Source: Bdellovibrionia bacterium (GTDB taxonomy: Bacteria; Bdellovibrionota; Bdellovibrionia; Bdellovibrionales; JAGQZY01). Taken from it: a stretch of DNA of 64,000 nucleotides. The notes below the pieces were generated by a model. That model saw nothing but the letters and a program-made list of their open reading frames with translations. It searched no databases and was not told where the DNA came from. How positions within the stretch are numbered: the stretch's first letter is position 1; each line of letters opens with the position of its first letter. Position numbers and translations under genes: made by a program. The DNA lies in the NCBI GenBank assembly GCA_030424715.1, contig JAUHWH010000006.1:176416-240415 (forward strand). Reading direction: 5' to 3'. Positions 1 through 8,916 of this stretch are shown here, one piece after another.

Positions 1-96
1 TTCGATGATTCTCGTAACTCTTTAGAAGAGAGACTTTATCCAGACCAACGTCTGAAATTCGAGGGGGCGAGAGTCTTGCTGGACGGCCTATGGTAA
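1..96 (+). CDS. C-terminal end of an unknown gene (partial)
   Basis: An open frame enters from the left edge and ends at TAA 94-96, giving 31 residues ending in LLDGLW. The next gene's ribosome-binding site follows 16 bases later, so this is probably the real 3' end of an upstream gene. Too little is present to name a family. Confidence 0.5.
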   Translation, partial: FDDSRNSLEERLYPDQRLKFEGARVLLDGLW

Positions 97-157
97 AAAG
101 AGGCATCGGTCCAAGGAGGGACTCATCAAGACTCACTGGTTTGCGAGCCTTTTTAGT

Positions 158-844
158 TTGATGTTTGTCAGTGCGGCTGCGGGTGCACAGACGGAGTATC
201 TTCCCAGGGGTCATTGTCCCCAGATTATTGACTACACTTACTATAGCATTTGCTACGATCCTCAACACAGACAAGCATCCTGGGTGAAGCACGAGCTGAA
301 TAATGAATCCATTAGCGGTAAGCAAAAACGCACCAACAACTATCGATTCGACCCCAACCTTGTTGATCCTGTTTACAGCTCTGACTATCGAGGGTCGGGT
401 TATGACAGGGGCCATTTGTTGCCCGCCGCTGATATGAAACTTAACTACAAAGCAATGAACGACACGTTTTATATGACCAATATGTCGCCCCAGGTGCCAA
501 ACTTTAATCGACGTATCTGGGCTTCCATTGAGATGCACTTACGTAATCTGGTTCGTGTCCATGGCAGGGCCCATGTCGTCACGGCTGGTGTGTTGAACTC
601 GAGTCTACCAACGATAGCATCGGGGGTGAGTGTTCCACGCTGGTATTTTAAGGTCGCTTATTTTCCAGAGTCTCAGATCACGAAAGCTTTTCTGATTGAA
701 AATAAAACTCATGCAAATAGTGCCCACCCATCAGATTTTTTGGTTACTGTCGACGAGGTGGAATCCTTGTCAGGCTTTGATTTCTACTCGGAGCTGCCTG
801 ATACTCTTGAGGTTGCCCTAGAATCTCAAGTATTCCGCAATTAG
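158..844 (+). CDS. Secreted DNA/RNA non-specific endonuclease (NUC1 family)
   Basis: Predicted exported nuclease that cleaves DNA or RNA without sequence specificity. The family signature is clear: DRGH at residues 83-86, with the catalytic His, then NMSPQ and FNRRIW around 108-120, carrying the metal-binding Asn. Known family members are secreted or periplasmic Mg2+ enzymes. The start is unusual. The best Shine-Dalgarno (AAGGAGGG, 113-120) lies just before an in-frame ATC at 125, and reading from there gives a proper signal peptide (KTHWFASLFSLMFV...AAAGA). The TTG 158 and ATG 161 starts cut that peptide in half. The listed start is the conservative one. In a predator, such nucleases would fit prey nucleic-acid digestion, which is inference. 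Confidence 0.9.
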   Translation: MMFVSAAAGAQTEYLPRGHCPQIIDYTYYSICYDPQHRQASWVKHELNNESISGKQKRTNNYRFDPNLVDPVYSSDYRGSGYDRGHLLPAADMKLNYKAMNDTFYMTNMSPQVPNFNRRIWASIEMHLRNLVRVHGRAHVVTAGVLNSSLPTIASGVSVPRWYFKVAYFPESQITKAFLIENKTHANSAHPSDFLVTVDEVESLSGFDFYSELPDTLEVALESQVFRN

Positions 845-966
845 CGCATAGCGACAGGGCGCCATTCTTGAACCTTGGGGTGCTTTTAGTCAAAATGGAG
901 AAACAATAGATTGGCTCCTCAATTCGTGGGGCTTTGCTTCGTGAAAATGCACCAAGGGGACTATCA

Positions 967-2220
967 ATGAAAATCGCAGCCCATCTTTTTATTCTTCCAC
1001 TCATGCTTACTTTTGTCGCTTTTGCGGAGGCTCGAGTGCAATGGAGTGAGCCCGAAGTGGTGCCTGAAAAGTTAGCCCGACCAAATCGGCGAGTGATTCA
1101 TTTTTCAGGTAAAGCCGAGGCTGGCACCATGGTTCGAATTAAAAAAAATCAAGTGAAACTTTATCTCGATGACGGCAAGTCGCGATGGGCGAAAATACCT
1201 CAAAAACACCGAGTGCAGTTTCCCATCACTGTCGATTCATTGGGCGCTTTTGGGTTTGATCTGTATTTGCCGACCGTGGCGGTTGAAATTCCTATTCAAG
1301 TCAAAAAAGGTAAAGGTTGGAAGACATCGAGCTTGAACTTTCGTGTTCCAAGCAAGGGGAAGGCCAACAACTTCAAAGCCGTCGAAGAGAGCTTTCGGGC
1401 CGCCGATGAAGAGATCTCAAAGATCGATCGTGATGAAAACTATTACTCGAGAAAAAATGATTATGGGCAAATTATCCAAGACCGTGATGGCCGCAAAGGC
1501 TACGACGATTCTAAAATTGAGGCTTGGGGTGGTTTGGGTCTGTCTTATTTTTCAATGAGCAATGACATCACCGGCCCAGGGTACGCCTACAATGCTTCTG
1601 GAAGTACACTTTCGGTGCCGATTTTTCGCTTTGGCTTGGATTGGCGTTATTCATCTAAAATATTAGTGCGGGGCGCGGTTCGAAGCACTTCGGGGTCCAC
1701 CACTGACTTAGCTTCTCCTCCTGGTGCCGGGACTGTCGTCGGTGACGATTTCAACTGGCTTGAAGCGCAGGTGGGGGCTGTTTGGTTTTCTGACTTCTTG
1801 AGATTAACGAAGCAAAAGCTTGGCTTTGATTTCGGGATTCAGTTGCAGCAATTACCCTACTTGCGCGAACGGGCGGGATTTCAAGATGTATTGTATTTTG
1901 ATAACAACGTTTACAACGCTCATTTTGGACTGGCTTACATGTTGGATTCGAATCCAGTTTGGAATTACGAGCTCTACGGTCGTTTTTTAATCCCCTTGTC
2001 TTCGGGGGATGATTTTAGCATTGATTCGAGTCTTCCTCTTCATGTGGAGCTTGGTGGAGGGATCAAGCGGCCTGTGACTCAAGGACTCTCTTTTGGAGTC
2101 TACGGACAACTCCATTATGTCTCTATGGACACAAGTTACTCTAATGTCGGCTCTCCAAGAGTTTCCCCCCTCAACTTGATGCTCTTTACTGTGGATGCTC
2201 GACTCATCGCTAACTTCTAG
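967..2220 (+). CDS. Signal-peptide outer-membrane beta-barrel protein
   Basis: 417 residues. ATG 967 follows an AAGGGGA ribosome-binding site and gives a clean signal peptide (MKIAAHLFILPLMLTFVAFA). Residues about 20-130 form a beta-rich periplasmic or extracellular module. A charged linker follows at 135-185. The remainder alternates aromatic and small residues as in a barrel and ends in Phe, the usual C-terminal outer-membrane sorting signal. No named family is recognised. A function such as a porin or attachment protein cannot be assigned from sequence alone. Confidence 0.75.
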   Translation: MKIAAHLFILPLMLTFVAFAEARVQWSEPEVVPEKLARPNRRVIHFSGKAEAGTMVRIKKNQVKLYLDDGKSRWAKIPQKHRVQFPITVDSLGAFGFDLYLPTVAVEIPIQVKKGKGWKTSSLNFRVPSKGKANNFKAVEESFRAADEEISKIDRDENYYSRKNDYGQIIQDRDGRKGYDDSKIEAWGGLGLSYFSMSNDITGPGYAYNASGSTLSVPIFRFGLDWRYSSKILVRGAVRSTSGSTTDLASPPGAGTVVGDDFNWLEAQVGAVWFSDFLRLTKQKLGFDFGIQLQQLPYLRERAGFQDVLYFDNNVYNAHFGLAYMLDSNPVWNYELYGRFLIPLSSGDDFSIDSSLPLHVELGGGIKRPVTQGLSFGVYGQLHYVSMDTSYSNVGSPRVSPLNLMLFTVDARLIANF

Positions 2221-2239
2221 GTTTCATCATAAAGTTACG

Positions 2240-2259
2240 ACCTCTGCTGTCGCAGAGGT
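2240..2259 (+). terminator. Stem-loop after the barrel gene
   Basis: Perfect 8-bp stem ACCTCTGC/GCAGAGGT with loop TGTC, 20 bases after the stop codon. It has no U-tract, so it may be a processing or stability hairpin rather than an intrinsic terminator. Confidence 0.4.
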
Positions 2260-2459
2260 TGCTACCTGGCTGTTCAAGAGTTCGGCATAAAGCTAACCTT
2301 TTGACAGGTTTCTCTTTCTCACAACCACCTGTATTTACTCTGAAAAAAAAGATTTTATCATCGACTCAGATTGAGAATCTCTTTTTGTAGACTTTGGTCG
2401 ACGTGTTAACTTTTAAGTGCAAGTTCGGATTATATTCATCATCTTTGCACGGGGGAACA

Positions 2460-3278
2460 ATGCAAAAAAAAATCTTTACCATCTTTGTGACGGCCTTAAT
2501 GTCCGTTGGGTTTATCAATTGCAGTCCATCACAGGACTCCGGTTATGGCGGAAATGGCGATTTCGAGTTACAAGCTTCTGGCGATTGCGGAACTGGCGAC
2601 TGTGAAATGTCAAAAAGCTCAGTGGCCAGCCGTAGTTTTCAACAAGAGCTCGTTGAAAAAGAGTTGACTGATTTTTACCAGCTTTACTTACAGAGAGAGC
2701 CTGATGCGGCCGGATTGGATTTTTGGAGCACTCATATTTTGAATAAGAACATTACCGGTACTCAGGCGAAAGACTATCTTAAAAAGTCACCTGAGGCCCA
2801 ATCTCTTGGGGAGCCTCCAGAGTATCAGCCCAATTACGACCTAGACAATTTAAGACTTTTCACCTGCTCAGCGCAAAGCAGTGGCATCGGTAGAACGTTG
2901 TCCTCTCGCGAAGGCTATGTGACTCGATTTCGTGTGAACTCGGGACTTCAGCGTCCGAATCGAGGACGCTATAAAGAGGGCTCGTCATTTTATTGCCAAA
3001 AACAAAGAATTTTTTGTTGGGCCAATCAGGTCAGAACGCGAGTTGTTAATATCAAGCCGATGCTGTCGAGGTACTCGTCGTGTAATGAAGCGACTTTCGC
3101 CGGGCAACCGGAAACTGACTACGACTATATACAGGCGCTTGGTGAAGACCTTTCAGACATCTATCAACGTTGTCAGGGCCGCGAACCCACTTCGGGAGAG
3201 ATCGATCGACATATTTCCCATGTTGTCGAAAACAAGGGATCTGTCTCAGATGTCGCAGCCACTATCTGCCGCTGGTAG
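2460..3278 (+). CDS. DUF4214-like lipoprotein
   Basis: 272 residues from ATG 2460, preceded by GGGGG. The signal ends in a lipobox (GFIN-Cys21). The stretch after residue about 60 (FYQLYLQREPDAAGLDFW...LKKSPEAQSL) fits the DUF4214 pattern, a roughly 50-residue helical module found in secreted and S-layer-associated bacterial proteins. A second weaker copy sits at the C-terminus (IYQRCQGREPTSGEIDRHIS). Cysteines in the middle could form disulfides. A distant relative lies at 48100-48555. Function unknown, probably an outer-membrane-anchored surface protein. Confidence 0.7.
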   Translation: MQKKIFTIFVTALMSVGFINCSPSQDSGYGGNGDFELQASGDCGTGDCEMSKSSVASRSFQQELVEKELTDFYQLYLQREPDAAGLDFWSTHILNKNITGTQAKDYLKKSPEAQSLGEPPEYQPNYDLDNLRLFTCSAQSSGIGRTLSSREGYVTRFRVNSGLQRPNRGRYKEGSSFYCQKQRIFCWANQVRTRVVNIKPMLSRYSSCNEATFAGQPETDYDYIQALGEDLSDIYQRCQGREPTSGEIDRHISHVVENKGSVSDVAATICRW

Positions 3279-3719
3279 TTGGAGAGATTTATAAGTCATC
3301 CTCTTTGTCCTCAGGTCAGCATCGGCCTGGGGCGAATGGATACTTCATTAAGTCATAAGGTTCCTTTTTCTTTCATGTGAGATCTCTTGATGACCGCACT
3401 TCGTAAACCTCTCAGAGGTTAAGACTATGATTTGAGCAAACGCCTTGCTCTCACGCCAATCCTCTTGTCTCCGGACTTTCGAAGGGGGGCACGAGTCCTC
3501 TTGTTTTACAATCTCTTATCGAGTCAGCAGTCATTGCTGCCCTGTCTTGCGAGGATTTGTATGCGCAGTCGCCACTCAAGATGGGGCAAAAGACTCTGGT
3601 ACGTTTTTTGATACCTTTAAGGGGGATGAGCGAGTTCGCTTGCTTTTCGGGACTTTTTGTCTCGTTAAACGATTTATTTTTGCAAGAGTGGCCCAAGGCC
3701 GCAAAAGGAAGGATAGTTT
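3279..3719. other. 441-base intergenic region
   Basis: No convincing gene in any frame; the short frames present have no ribosome-binding site or recognisable protein. It contains a small perfect hairpin AACCTC-TCA-GAGGTT near 3407-3421. The macro-domain gene's ribosome-binding site (AAAGGAAGGA) lies at its right end. An unrecognised small RNA cannot be excluded. Confidence 0.5.
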
Positions 3720-4208
3720 ATGATTCATTATGTATCTGGCGACATTCTATTAACGAAAGCGGACGCCTTGGCTCATGGTGTCGCCCCCGGAGATGACTTT
3801 AAGCAAGGACTTGCTCTCAGCCTTCGCGAAAACTGGCCGGCGCTTTACAAAGATTTTCGGCACTTTTGCAGGCTAGAGAATCCCTCCGAAGGCGAATTGT
3901 GGACCTGGCGTGGCACACACGGCCCAGCCATTGTTAACCTTTTGACCCAGGCGGCCCCAGCCTCCGTTAACAGCCATCCGGGCAAGGCCACAACATCCAA
4001 TATTAATCATTGCCTGAAGAGCTTGCTCAAAGAGCTTAAGAAAAAAGACTTTCAGAGTTTGGCTCTCACGAAACTTGCCACTGGTGTCGGAGGATTGGAC
4101 TGGGGTGAGGTGAAGCCTTTGCTAGAAGGTGCTCTAGGGGAGCTGCCGATGCCTGTCTATATTTACGAGACCTATCAAAAGGGTGTTGAGGCTAGCGAGC
4201 CGAAATAA
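3720..4208 (+). CDS. Macro domain protein (ADP-ribose binding or hydrolase)
   Basis: 162 residues forming a single macro domain. The N-terminal strand IHYVSGDIL, the following DALAHGVAPG segment, and GVGGLDWGEVKPLLE near residues 122-136 match the TARG1/DarG-type macro subgroup, which binds ADP-ribose and may remove it from DNA or protein. No DarT-like toxin gene is adjacent, so a toxin-antitoxin role is not supported. Good ribosome-binding site AAAGGAAGGA. It lies upstream of a polyphosphate kinase and NAD(P)HX repair gene, consistent with nucleotide metabolism. Confidence 0.85.
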   Translation: MIHYVSGDILLTKADALAHGVAPGDDFKQGLALSLRENWPALYKDFRHFCRLENPSEGELWTWRGTHGPAIVNLLTQAAPASVNSHPGKATTSNINHCLKSLLKELKKKDFQSLALTKLATGVGGLDWGEVKPLLEGALGELPMPVYIYETYQKGVEASEPK

Positions 4209-4326
4209 ACAAGATTCTTCTGCAGGGGGGCTCGACACGGGTTGGGTACCCTTGTTGCGAGGAATGCGCTATGGTCTTTGCAAAATTTAGGCTCTGAAAA
4301 ACCGTAAGTTTTGAAGAGCCTTTGCA

Positions 4327-5304
4327 ATGGATTTATTTAAAGGACGTTTTGGCTTGGAACTCGACAATTCAACAGAATTATTAAAAAAACTAAAAGATGT
4401 GGCCTCTGGAAACTTGGGTGATGTGGCTAGTCGATACAACGTGCCTCCTGAGGTTCTAGAGAGGGCACGCAACACCCCCTTAAGTCAGATGGTGAATGAG
4501 CGCTATCCCTATCAAACGAAAATGCGGCGCAAGATCTACATTGAAAGAAAAAAGATCCTACAGATTGAGCTGGTGAAGCTGCAGCGTTGGGTTCGAGAGA
4601 CCGGGCAGAAGGTTGTGCTGGTTTTTGAAGGCCGAGACGCGGCCGGAAAGGGCGGGACAATCAAGCGTTTCACTGAGCACCTCAATCCGAGGCGCGCCCG
4701 TGTGGTGGCGTTGCAAAAGCCCAGTCCTCAAGAATTGGGCGAGTGGTATTTCCAGCGATACATTCGACATCTTCCCACGGATGGTGAGATCGTTTTTTTT
4801 GATAGATCTTGGTACAACAGAGCCGGTGTCGAGAAGGTCATGGGCTTTTGCTCCCCGGAGCAGTATCAACTGTTTGTTCAACACGTTCCTATTTTCGAGG
4901 AAATGCTTGTCAACAGTGGCATAAAACTCATCAAGTTTTGGTTTTCGGTCAGTCGCGAAGAGCAGATCCGGAGATTTATAGCCAGAACCCATGACCCACT
5001 CAAGCAATGGAAGCTGAGTCCTATGGACGTGGCCTCCCTTGGTTTATGGAAAGACTACACCGAGGCGAAAGAATCCATGTTTTATTACAGTGACAAAGAC
5101 AATAGCCCATGGATCGTGGTGCGGTCGGATGATAAAAAGAGAGCCCGTTTGAACGCTATGAAATATGTCTTAGGGCAGTTCGAGTACACAGATAAAAGCC
5201 ATGCAGCCATTATTCCCCTGGACCATCAAATCTTGGGTCGCGCCAAAGATATTTATGAGCCCGATGAACTGATTCAGCGCGATCTTTTTAAAGAGAGTTT
5301 GTAA
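4327..5304 (+). CDS. ppk2: Polyphosphate kinase 2 (PPK2 family)
   Basis: 325 residues. PPK2 enzymes transfer phosphate between polyphosphate and nucleotides. Walker A GRDAAGKGG is at about 102-110. The lid and Walker B segment EIVFFDRSWYNRAG is at about 154-168, and RRFIARTHDPLKQWKLSPMD follows as in the family. The first 60 residues are an extra N-terminal segment beyond the minimal fold. Whether it uses GDP, ADP or AMP cannot be read from the motifs alone. The CBS-pair gene follows after 24 bases and is probably co-transcribed. Confidence 0.92.
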   Translation: MDLFKGRFGLELDNSTELLKKLKDVASGNLGDVASRYNVPPEVLERARNTPLSQMVNERYPYQTKMRRKIYIERKKILQIELVKLQRWVRETGQKVVLVFEGRDAAGKGGTIKRFTEHLNPRRARVVALQKPSPQELGEWYFQRYIRHLPTDGEIVFFDRSWYNRAGVEKVMGFCSPEQYQLFVQHVPIFEEMLVNSGIKLIKFWFSVSREEQIRRFIARTHDPLKQWKLSPMDVASLGLWKDYTEAKESMFYYSDKDNSPWIVVRSDDKKRARLNAMKYVLGQFEYTDKSHAAIIPLDHQILGRAKDIYEPDELIQRDLFKESL

Positions 5305-5328
5305 AATTTTAAAATAAGAGGAGAGATT

Positions 5329-5721
5329 ATGTCCGTACCCGTTAAGAACTTTATGACATCAATGCCCCATTCCATCGGTCAGGATTTACCAATATCAAAG
5401 GCTAAAGCAATGATGGCTGAGTTTTCTTGTCATCATTTGCCAGTCCTCAATGGAGGTCATCTTGTGGGCGTTTTGAGTGATCGTGATCTTCGTCAGGTTG
5501 AAAAGGTATTGCAATCCCGCGATGTCAAAGTCGAAGAGATCATGACGGATGAGCCTGTCATCGTGCAGCCCGATGAGGACGTCTTTCAGGTCGCCATGTT
5601 GATGCATCAAAAAAAGATTGGGAGCGTCATCGTCTCTGCCACCCCGTCATCCAAATGGGGAATATTTACCGCGACAGATGCATTGGCGTATTTCTCGAAG
5701 AGCCCATCAACGACGCTCTAG
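5329..5721 (+). CDS. CBS-domain pair protein
   Basis: 130 residues holding two CBS motifs in tandem (VKNFMTSMPHSI...GVLSDRDLRQ and VEEIMTDEPVIVQPDEDVFQVA...). Such stand-alone Bateman modules usually bind AMP, ATP or related adenosyl ligands and act as energy sensors. Strong ribosome-binding site AGAGGAGAG. It sits between ppk2 and the NAD(P)HX repair gene with short gaps, suggesting one operon and a role in sensing nucleotide status. Confidence 0.88.
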   Translation: MSVPVKNFMTSMPHSIGQDLPISKAKAMMAEFSCHHLPVLNGGHLVGVLSDRDLRQVEKVLQSRDVKVEEIMTDEPVIVQPDEDVFQVAMLMHQKKIGSVIVSATPSSKWGIFTATDALAYFSKSPSTTL

Positions 5722-5744
5722 GTTCAGCGCATAAGGGGGCATAG

Positions 5745-7163
5745 ATGGAGCTATTGAGCAGTGAAGAGGTTCGAAGTCTCGACAAGCAGGTGTTAGGCTC
5801 GGGAGTTGCCCTGGACGATCTTATCAATGCTGTTGGCAAGGCATTGTTCCAGAGCCTTGAGAGACTCATCGAGCCAAAGCAGAAGATCCTTGGTCTATTG
5901 GGGCCCGGGCACAATGGTGATGATGCTGCGGTGGTTTGTCGGCTTCTTGCTGAGAATAACTTTGGGGTTGATCTCTTCGAAGCCGGCGAAACCAAACGCT
6001 CGGCCACTGAGTGGCCACCGGGCATTGTCGTCGTAGATTCTTTGGATGGTCGAAACTTCCATGAGTACGACTGGGTGATTGATGGTCTCTATGGCACCGG
6101 TCTCTGTCGCCCTCTGCCGAGTGAGCTTGTCGAGTGGCTTGATAAAATTAACGGCGCTTCGTGTGGGCGAGTTGCCATTGATATACCGACGGGAGTTCAG
6201 TGTGATTCCGGAGATATTTATCCCGGAGCATTTATGGCCGATGTCACATTGACGGTCGCCGCCCCCAAGCGAGGCCTATATCTGCTGCCAGGCCGTGGCT
6301 TTTGTGGTGATATCCAAGTGGTTGATGTGCCTTCTCTCCAAAATTTCATTAAACGTGAAAACATTGCGACCCAGGCATTGCCGAGTTATGACTTTTCTGT
6401 GTTGTCGCCAACCATGACCGATAGCAAATACAGCCGGGGTAAGGTCGCTGTTGTTTTAAGTGAGGACTTTCCTGGTGCGGGTCTGATGGTGGCCTTGGCT
6501 GCGCAAGGGGCTGGTGCCGGATACGTGAAAGTGCATTGTCCTCAATCTTTGTTAAAAGAGTGTCAAATTCGTTACCCCCATCTGGTCTTTTCGCCCTATG
6601 ACAGCCGATCCAGTTTGCTGGGCCTGCTTGAAAATGAAAAGGCGCAGAGCCTTGTTTTGGGTTCGGGGTGGCACCAAGAGTCCATTGATTTTTCGTTTCC
6701 GTTGAACGAAGACACGCACTACATTTTTGATGGTGGCTGCCTACAAGACGAATTTCTTTTGTCGGAGGAACTGCGTGACCGGTCGAATTTTGTGATCACA
6801 CCCCATTGGGGTGAATTAAAACGTCTGAGTTTTCTTGATGGAGAAAACAAGTGGGAGAAAACCCAGAGTTTTATTAGTCAAAGTGCAGGACTGGTTGTTG
6901 CCAAAGGGTACGACACGCTCATCGCTCAGCAAAAGCATACCACTTTGCTGGCAACTTGGAACTCACCCACGTTAGCGACGGCAGGCAGTGGCGACATTCT
7001 TTGTGGGATCATTGCAGCCTTTTCTGCCCGCGACAGGGATGCGAGATTGGCCAGTGCTATGGCGGTAGATGTTCACAGGAAGTTGGCCCAGAACCACCCA
7101 GTGACAATTTCGCCGACAACGATGATAGCGCGCTTAGCGGAAGTTCTGAATGGTTTGGAATAG
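5745..7163 (+). CDS. nnr: Bifunctional NAD(P)HX epimerase/dehydratase
   Basis: 472 residues. The N-terminal YjeF_N half (about 1-220; PGHNGDDAAVVCRLL, and IDIPTGVQCDSG) is the epimerase. The C-terminal ribokinase-like half (about 225-472; FVITPHWGELKRL, TLATAGSGDILCGIIAA) is the ADP-dependent (S)-NAD(P)H-hydrate dehydratase. Together they repair hydrated, inactive NADH or NADPH. The fused domain order matches typical bacterial Nnr. The AGSGD motif takes the place of the usual GTGD. The C-terminal half is moderately divergent. Confidence 0.92.
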   Translation: MELLSSEEVRSLDKQVLGSGVALDDLINAVGKALFQSLERLIEPKQKILGLLGPGHNGDDAAVVCRLLAENNFGVDLFEAGETKRSATEWPPGIVVVDSLDGRNFHEYDWVIDGLYGTGLCRPLPSELVEWLDKINGASCGRVAIDIPTGVQCDSGDIYPGAFMADVTLTVAAPKRGLYLLPGRGFCGDIQVVDVPSLQNFIKRENIATQALPSYDFSVLSPTMTDSKYSRGKVAVVLSEDFPGAGLMVALAAQGAGAGYVKVHCPQSLLKECQIRYPHLVFSPYDSRSSLLGLLENEKAQSLVLGSGWHQESIDFSFPLNEDTHYIFDGGCLQDEFLLSEELRDRSNFVITPHWGELKRLSFLDGENKWEKTQSFISQSAGLVVAKGYDTLIAQQKHTTLLATWNSPTLATAGSGDILCGIIAAFSARDRDARLASAMAVDVHRKLAQNHPVTISPTTMIARLAEVLNGLE

Positions 7164-7293
7164 GGTGAAAAACTTAAGACCTCCCAGCGCTGATAATAGT
7201 GAGAGACTCTTCGGTAGATGCAGTGGTATCAAAGGTGGTAAGCTCTGGACCCAACGGGGGCCACGAAAGCGGCAAGAGAAAAGGGGTTAAATA

Positions 7294-7713
7294 GTGTTGA
7301 GCATTAATAGTGAATTTTTGTATGCCCTGGTCGGAGGCTTGCTTATCGGTCTGGCTGTGACGATTATGTTGCTTGCCAAGGGCCGAGTCACAGGGATTAG
7401 CGGCATCACCTATAATTTTATGCTGTTTCGCAAGGGCGACCGAGGCTGGAGAGGCGCGTTTCTTTTCGGTCTTGTCATCGGCGGTGTTTGCTTGAGCATT
7501 TTTTATCCAACAAGCCTCGCCAACACTCTTGATTACAGTCTGTCTCGCGTGGCGTTGGCTGGCTTTCTGGTAGGGTATGGCACCTTGCTTGGCAATGGCT
7601 GCACCAGTGGTCACGGGGTTTGCGGAATCAGTCGTTTTTCGTTGCGTTCGATTTCGGCGACCCTCACTTTTATAGCGATCGGTGTTTTGGTTGTATTTCT
7701 GGTGGGGAGTTGA
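7294..7713 (+). CDS. YeeE/YedE-family membrane protein (first half)
   Basis: 139 residues with about four membrane spans. The motif GNGCTSGHGVCGISR is the hallmark of YeeE/YedE proteins, which carry thiosulfate or related sulfur species through conserved cysteines. GTG start. It overlaps the next gene (TGATG at 7711-7715), so the two halves are translationally coupled, as in split YeeE/PmpA-PmpB pairs. It heads a four-gene operon that ends in a cytochrome c. Confidence 0.88.
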   Translation: MLSINSEFLYALVGGLLIGLAVTIMLLAKGRVTGISGITYNFMLFRKGDRGWRGAFLFGLVIGGVCLSIFYPTSLANTLDYSLSRVALAGFLVGYGTLLGNGCTSGHGVCGISRFSLRSISATLTFIAIGVLVVFLVGS

Positions 7714-8144
7714 TGGTGAAAAATTGGGTTCCGTTTGTTGTGGGTGTGCTGTTTGCCTTGGGGCTTGGGGTGTCGGGAATGACCCAGCCTCAAAAGGTGG
7801 TGGGGTTTCTCGATTTGTTTCGAGAGTGGGACCCTTCATTAGCTTTTGTGATGATTGGCGCGATCGGCTTTCATGCTTTGTTTTTTCCAATGATCACCAA
7901 GCGAAGCTCTCCCATTTTGGCAGATCAGTTTCACTTACCCAATAATTCGGATCTCGACGTGCGCTTGATCTTGGGAGCTATGCTGTTTGGAGCGGGTTGG
8001 GGTTTGGGCGGGTATTGCCCAGGACCGGGCATTGTCAGCTTAGCGTCTGGTAACAAAGAAAGTATTGTATTTGTTGGAGCCATGGTTGCCGGCATGCTGG
8101 TGTTTCATTTCACCAAACCGTTAATTAATAAAGTAGTACGATAA
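7713..8144 (+). CDS. YeeE/YedE-family membrane protein (second half, DUF6691-like)
   Basis: 143 residues from ATG 7713, overlapping the preceding stop. It has membrane spans plus the matching second-half motif WGLGGYCPGPGIVSLASG with its conserved Cys. In related organisms this half pairs with the preceding protein to complete one transporter. No rhodanese or metallo-hydrolase gene is adjacent, unlike many such operons. The substrate is presumably a reduced sulfur compound, by family inference. Confidence 0.87.
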   Translation: MVKNWVPFVVGVLFALGLGVSGMTQPQKVVGFLDLFREWDPSLAFVMIGAIGFHALFFPMITKRSSPILADQFHLPNNSDLDVRLILGAMLFGAGWGLGGYCPGPGIVSLASGNKESIVFVGAMVAGMLVFHFTKPLINKVVR

Positions 8145-8205
8145 TACATTGAGGGTAAGTGCCCTCGCTCATTAGTAAACGAACGTAAGAACCGGGAGGT
8201 CGATT

Positions 8206-8406
8206 TTGAAAAATGTGGGGCAAATTGATAAACTATTGCGAATTTTTGTTGGTGTTGGGATTCTTGGTGCTGGTTATTTTTATGGGAGTTATTGGGGCCT
8301 TGTCGGCGTCTTGCCAATTGGAACGGCGCTGGTTGGAGTTTGCCCGGCATACTCTTTGTTTGGTTTTAAAACCTGTAAAAAGGAGATCAACGAACTGGGG
8401 GACTGA
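8206..8406 (+). CDS. DUF2892 small membrane protein
   Basis: 66 residues from TTG 8206, after a GGGAGG ribosome-binding site. The pattern NVGQIDKLLRIFVGVGIL, then a glycine-rich second span and CPAYSLFGFKTCK, matches the YgaP-like inner-membrane DUF2892 family, often linked to rhodanese and sulfur-handling genes. The stop overlaps the start of the next gene, so it is coupled to the cytochrome. Confidence 0.85.
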   Translation: MKNVGQIDKLLRIFVGVGILGAGYFYGSYWGLVGVLPIGTALVGVCPAYSLFGFKTCKKEINELGD

Positions 8407-8843
8407 TGGTGAAGTTATACCTTTTACCTTTGATACTATTATTAGGCTGTACGGTGAATTCAATCTCTCCCAGTGGCGGAGGCTTGGATATCGATGTTGA
8501 TATCTCGAAAGAGAGCTTTCGTCATGGGTGGGCTTATTTTTCGAAACCTTTCACCACCAAGGTGGAGTCTCGCGACCAGGACTCAATACAGAGAGGGCGG
8601 CAGCTCTATCTTCATCACTGCCAGAAGTGTCATGGTGAAAAGGGTCGCGGAGACGGTTCCTTAGCCAAAGCTTTAAAAATAGCTCCGGCCGACCTTACGA
8701 AGCTTCCCTCAGGCTTAAGTGATACCTACATCTTAGTGCAAATCAAACAGGGCAAGGGAAATATGCCGATGTGGAGAGACTTTTTGACCGAAAAGCAATC
8801 GAGAGATTTGACCCATTTTATAATAGACCTACACGAGAAATAA
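8406..8843 (+). CDS. Lipoprotein cytochrome c (class I-like)
   Basis: 145 residues. ATG 8406 overlaps the previous stop. The signal ends in a lipobox (LLLG-Cys15), followed by one heme-binding CQKCH and a distal Met region (GKGNMPMWRDFLTEKQ), as in small mono-heme cytochromes c. Probably membrane-tethered in the periplasm and accepting electrons from oxidation of the sulfur compound handled by the upstream proteins. That coupling is inference from operon position. Confidence 0.88.
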   Translation: MVKLYLLPLILLLGCTVNSISPSGGGLDIDVDISKESFRHGWAYFSKPFTTKVESRDQDSIQRGRQLYLHHCQKCHGEKGRGDGSLAKALKIAPADLTKLPSGLSDTYILVQIKQGKGNMPMWRDFLTEKQSRDLTHFIIDLHEK

Positions 8844-8916
8844 TAAAGTCCTCGCGTCACATTATAAAGACGGTGGTTTGTTAGATCTGTCGGTCGATGG
8901 GTGCTTGGGTGCAGAC

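Noticed and set aside
2306..2336. TTGACA promoter upstream of the DUF4214 lipoprotein
   Set aside because: The only TATTTA-like -10 is about 25 bases away, too far for a normal spacer.
3720..4208. DarT-DarG toxin-antitoxin system
   Set aside because: The macro domain fits DarG-like proteins, but no DarT-like gene lies next to it.
4427..5007. Minus-strand frames of 77 and 149 codons
   Set aside because: Fully inside the PPK2 gene, whose motifs and length are complete.
7174..7890. 238-codon open frame on the minus strand
   Set aside because: Antisense to the two YeeE/YedE genes, which have clear motifs and coupled starts. The minus-strand product is low-complexity polar sequence.
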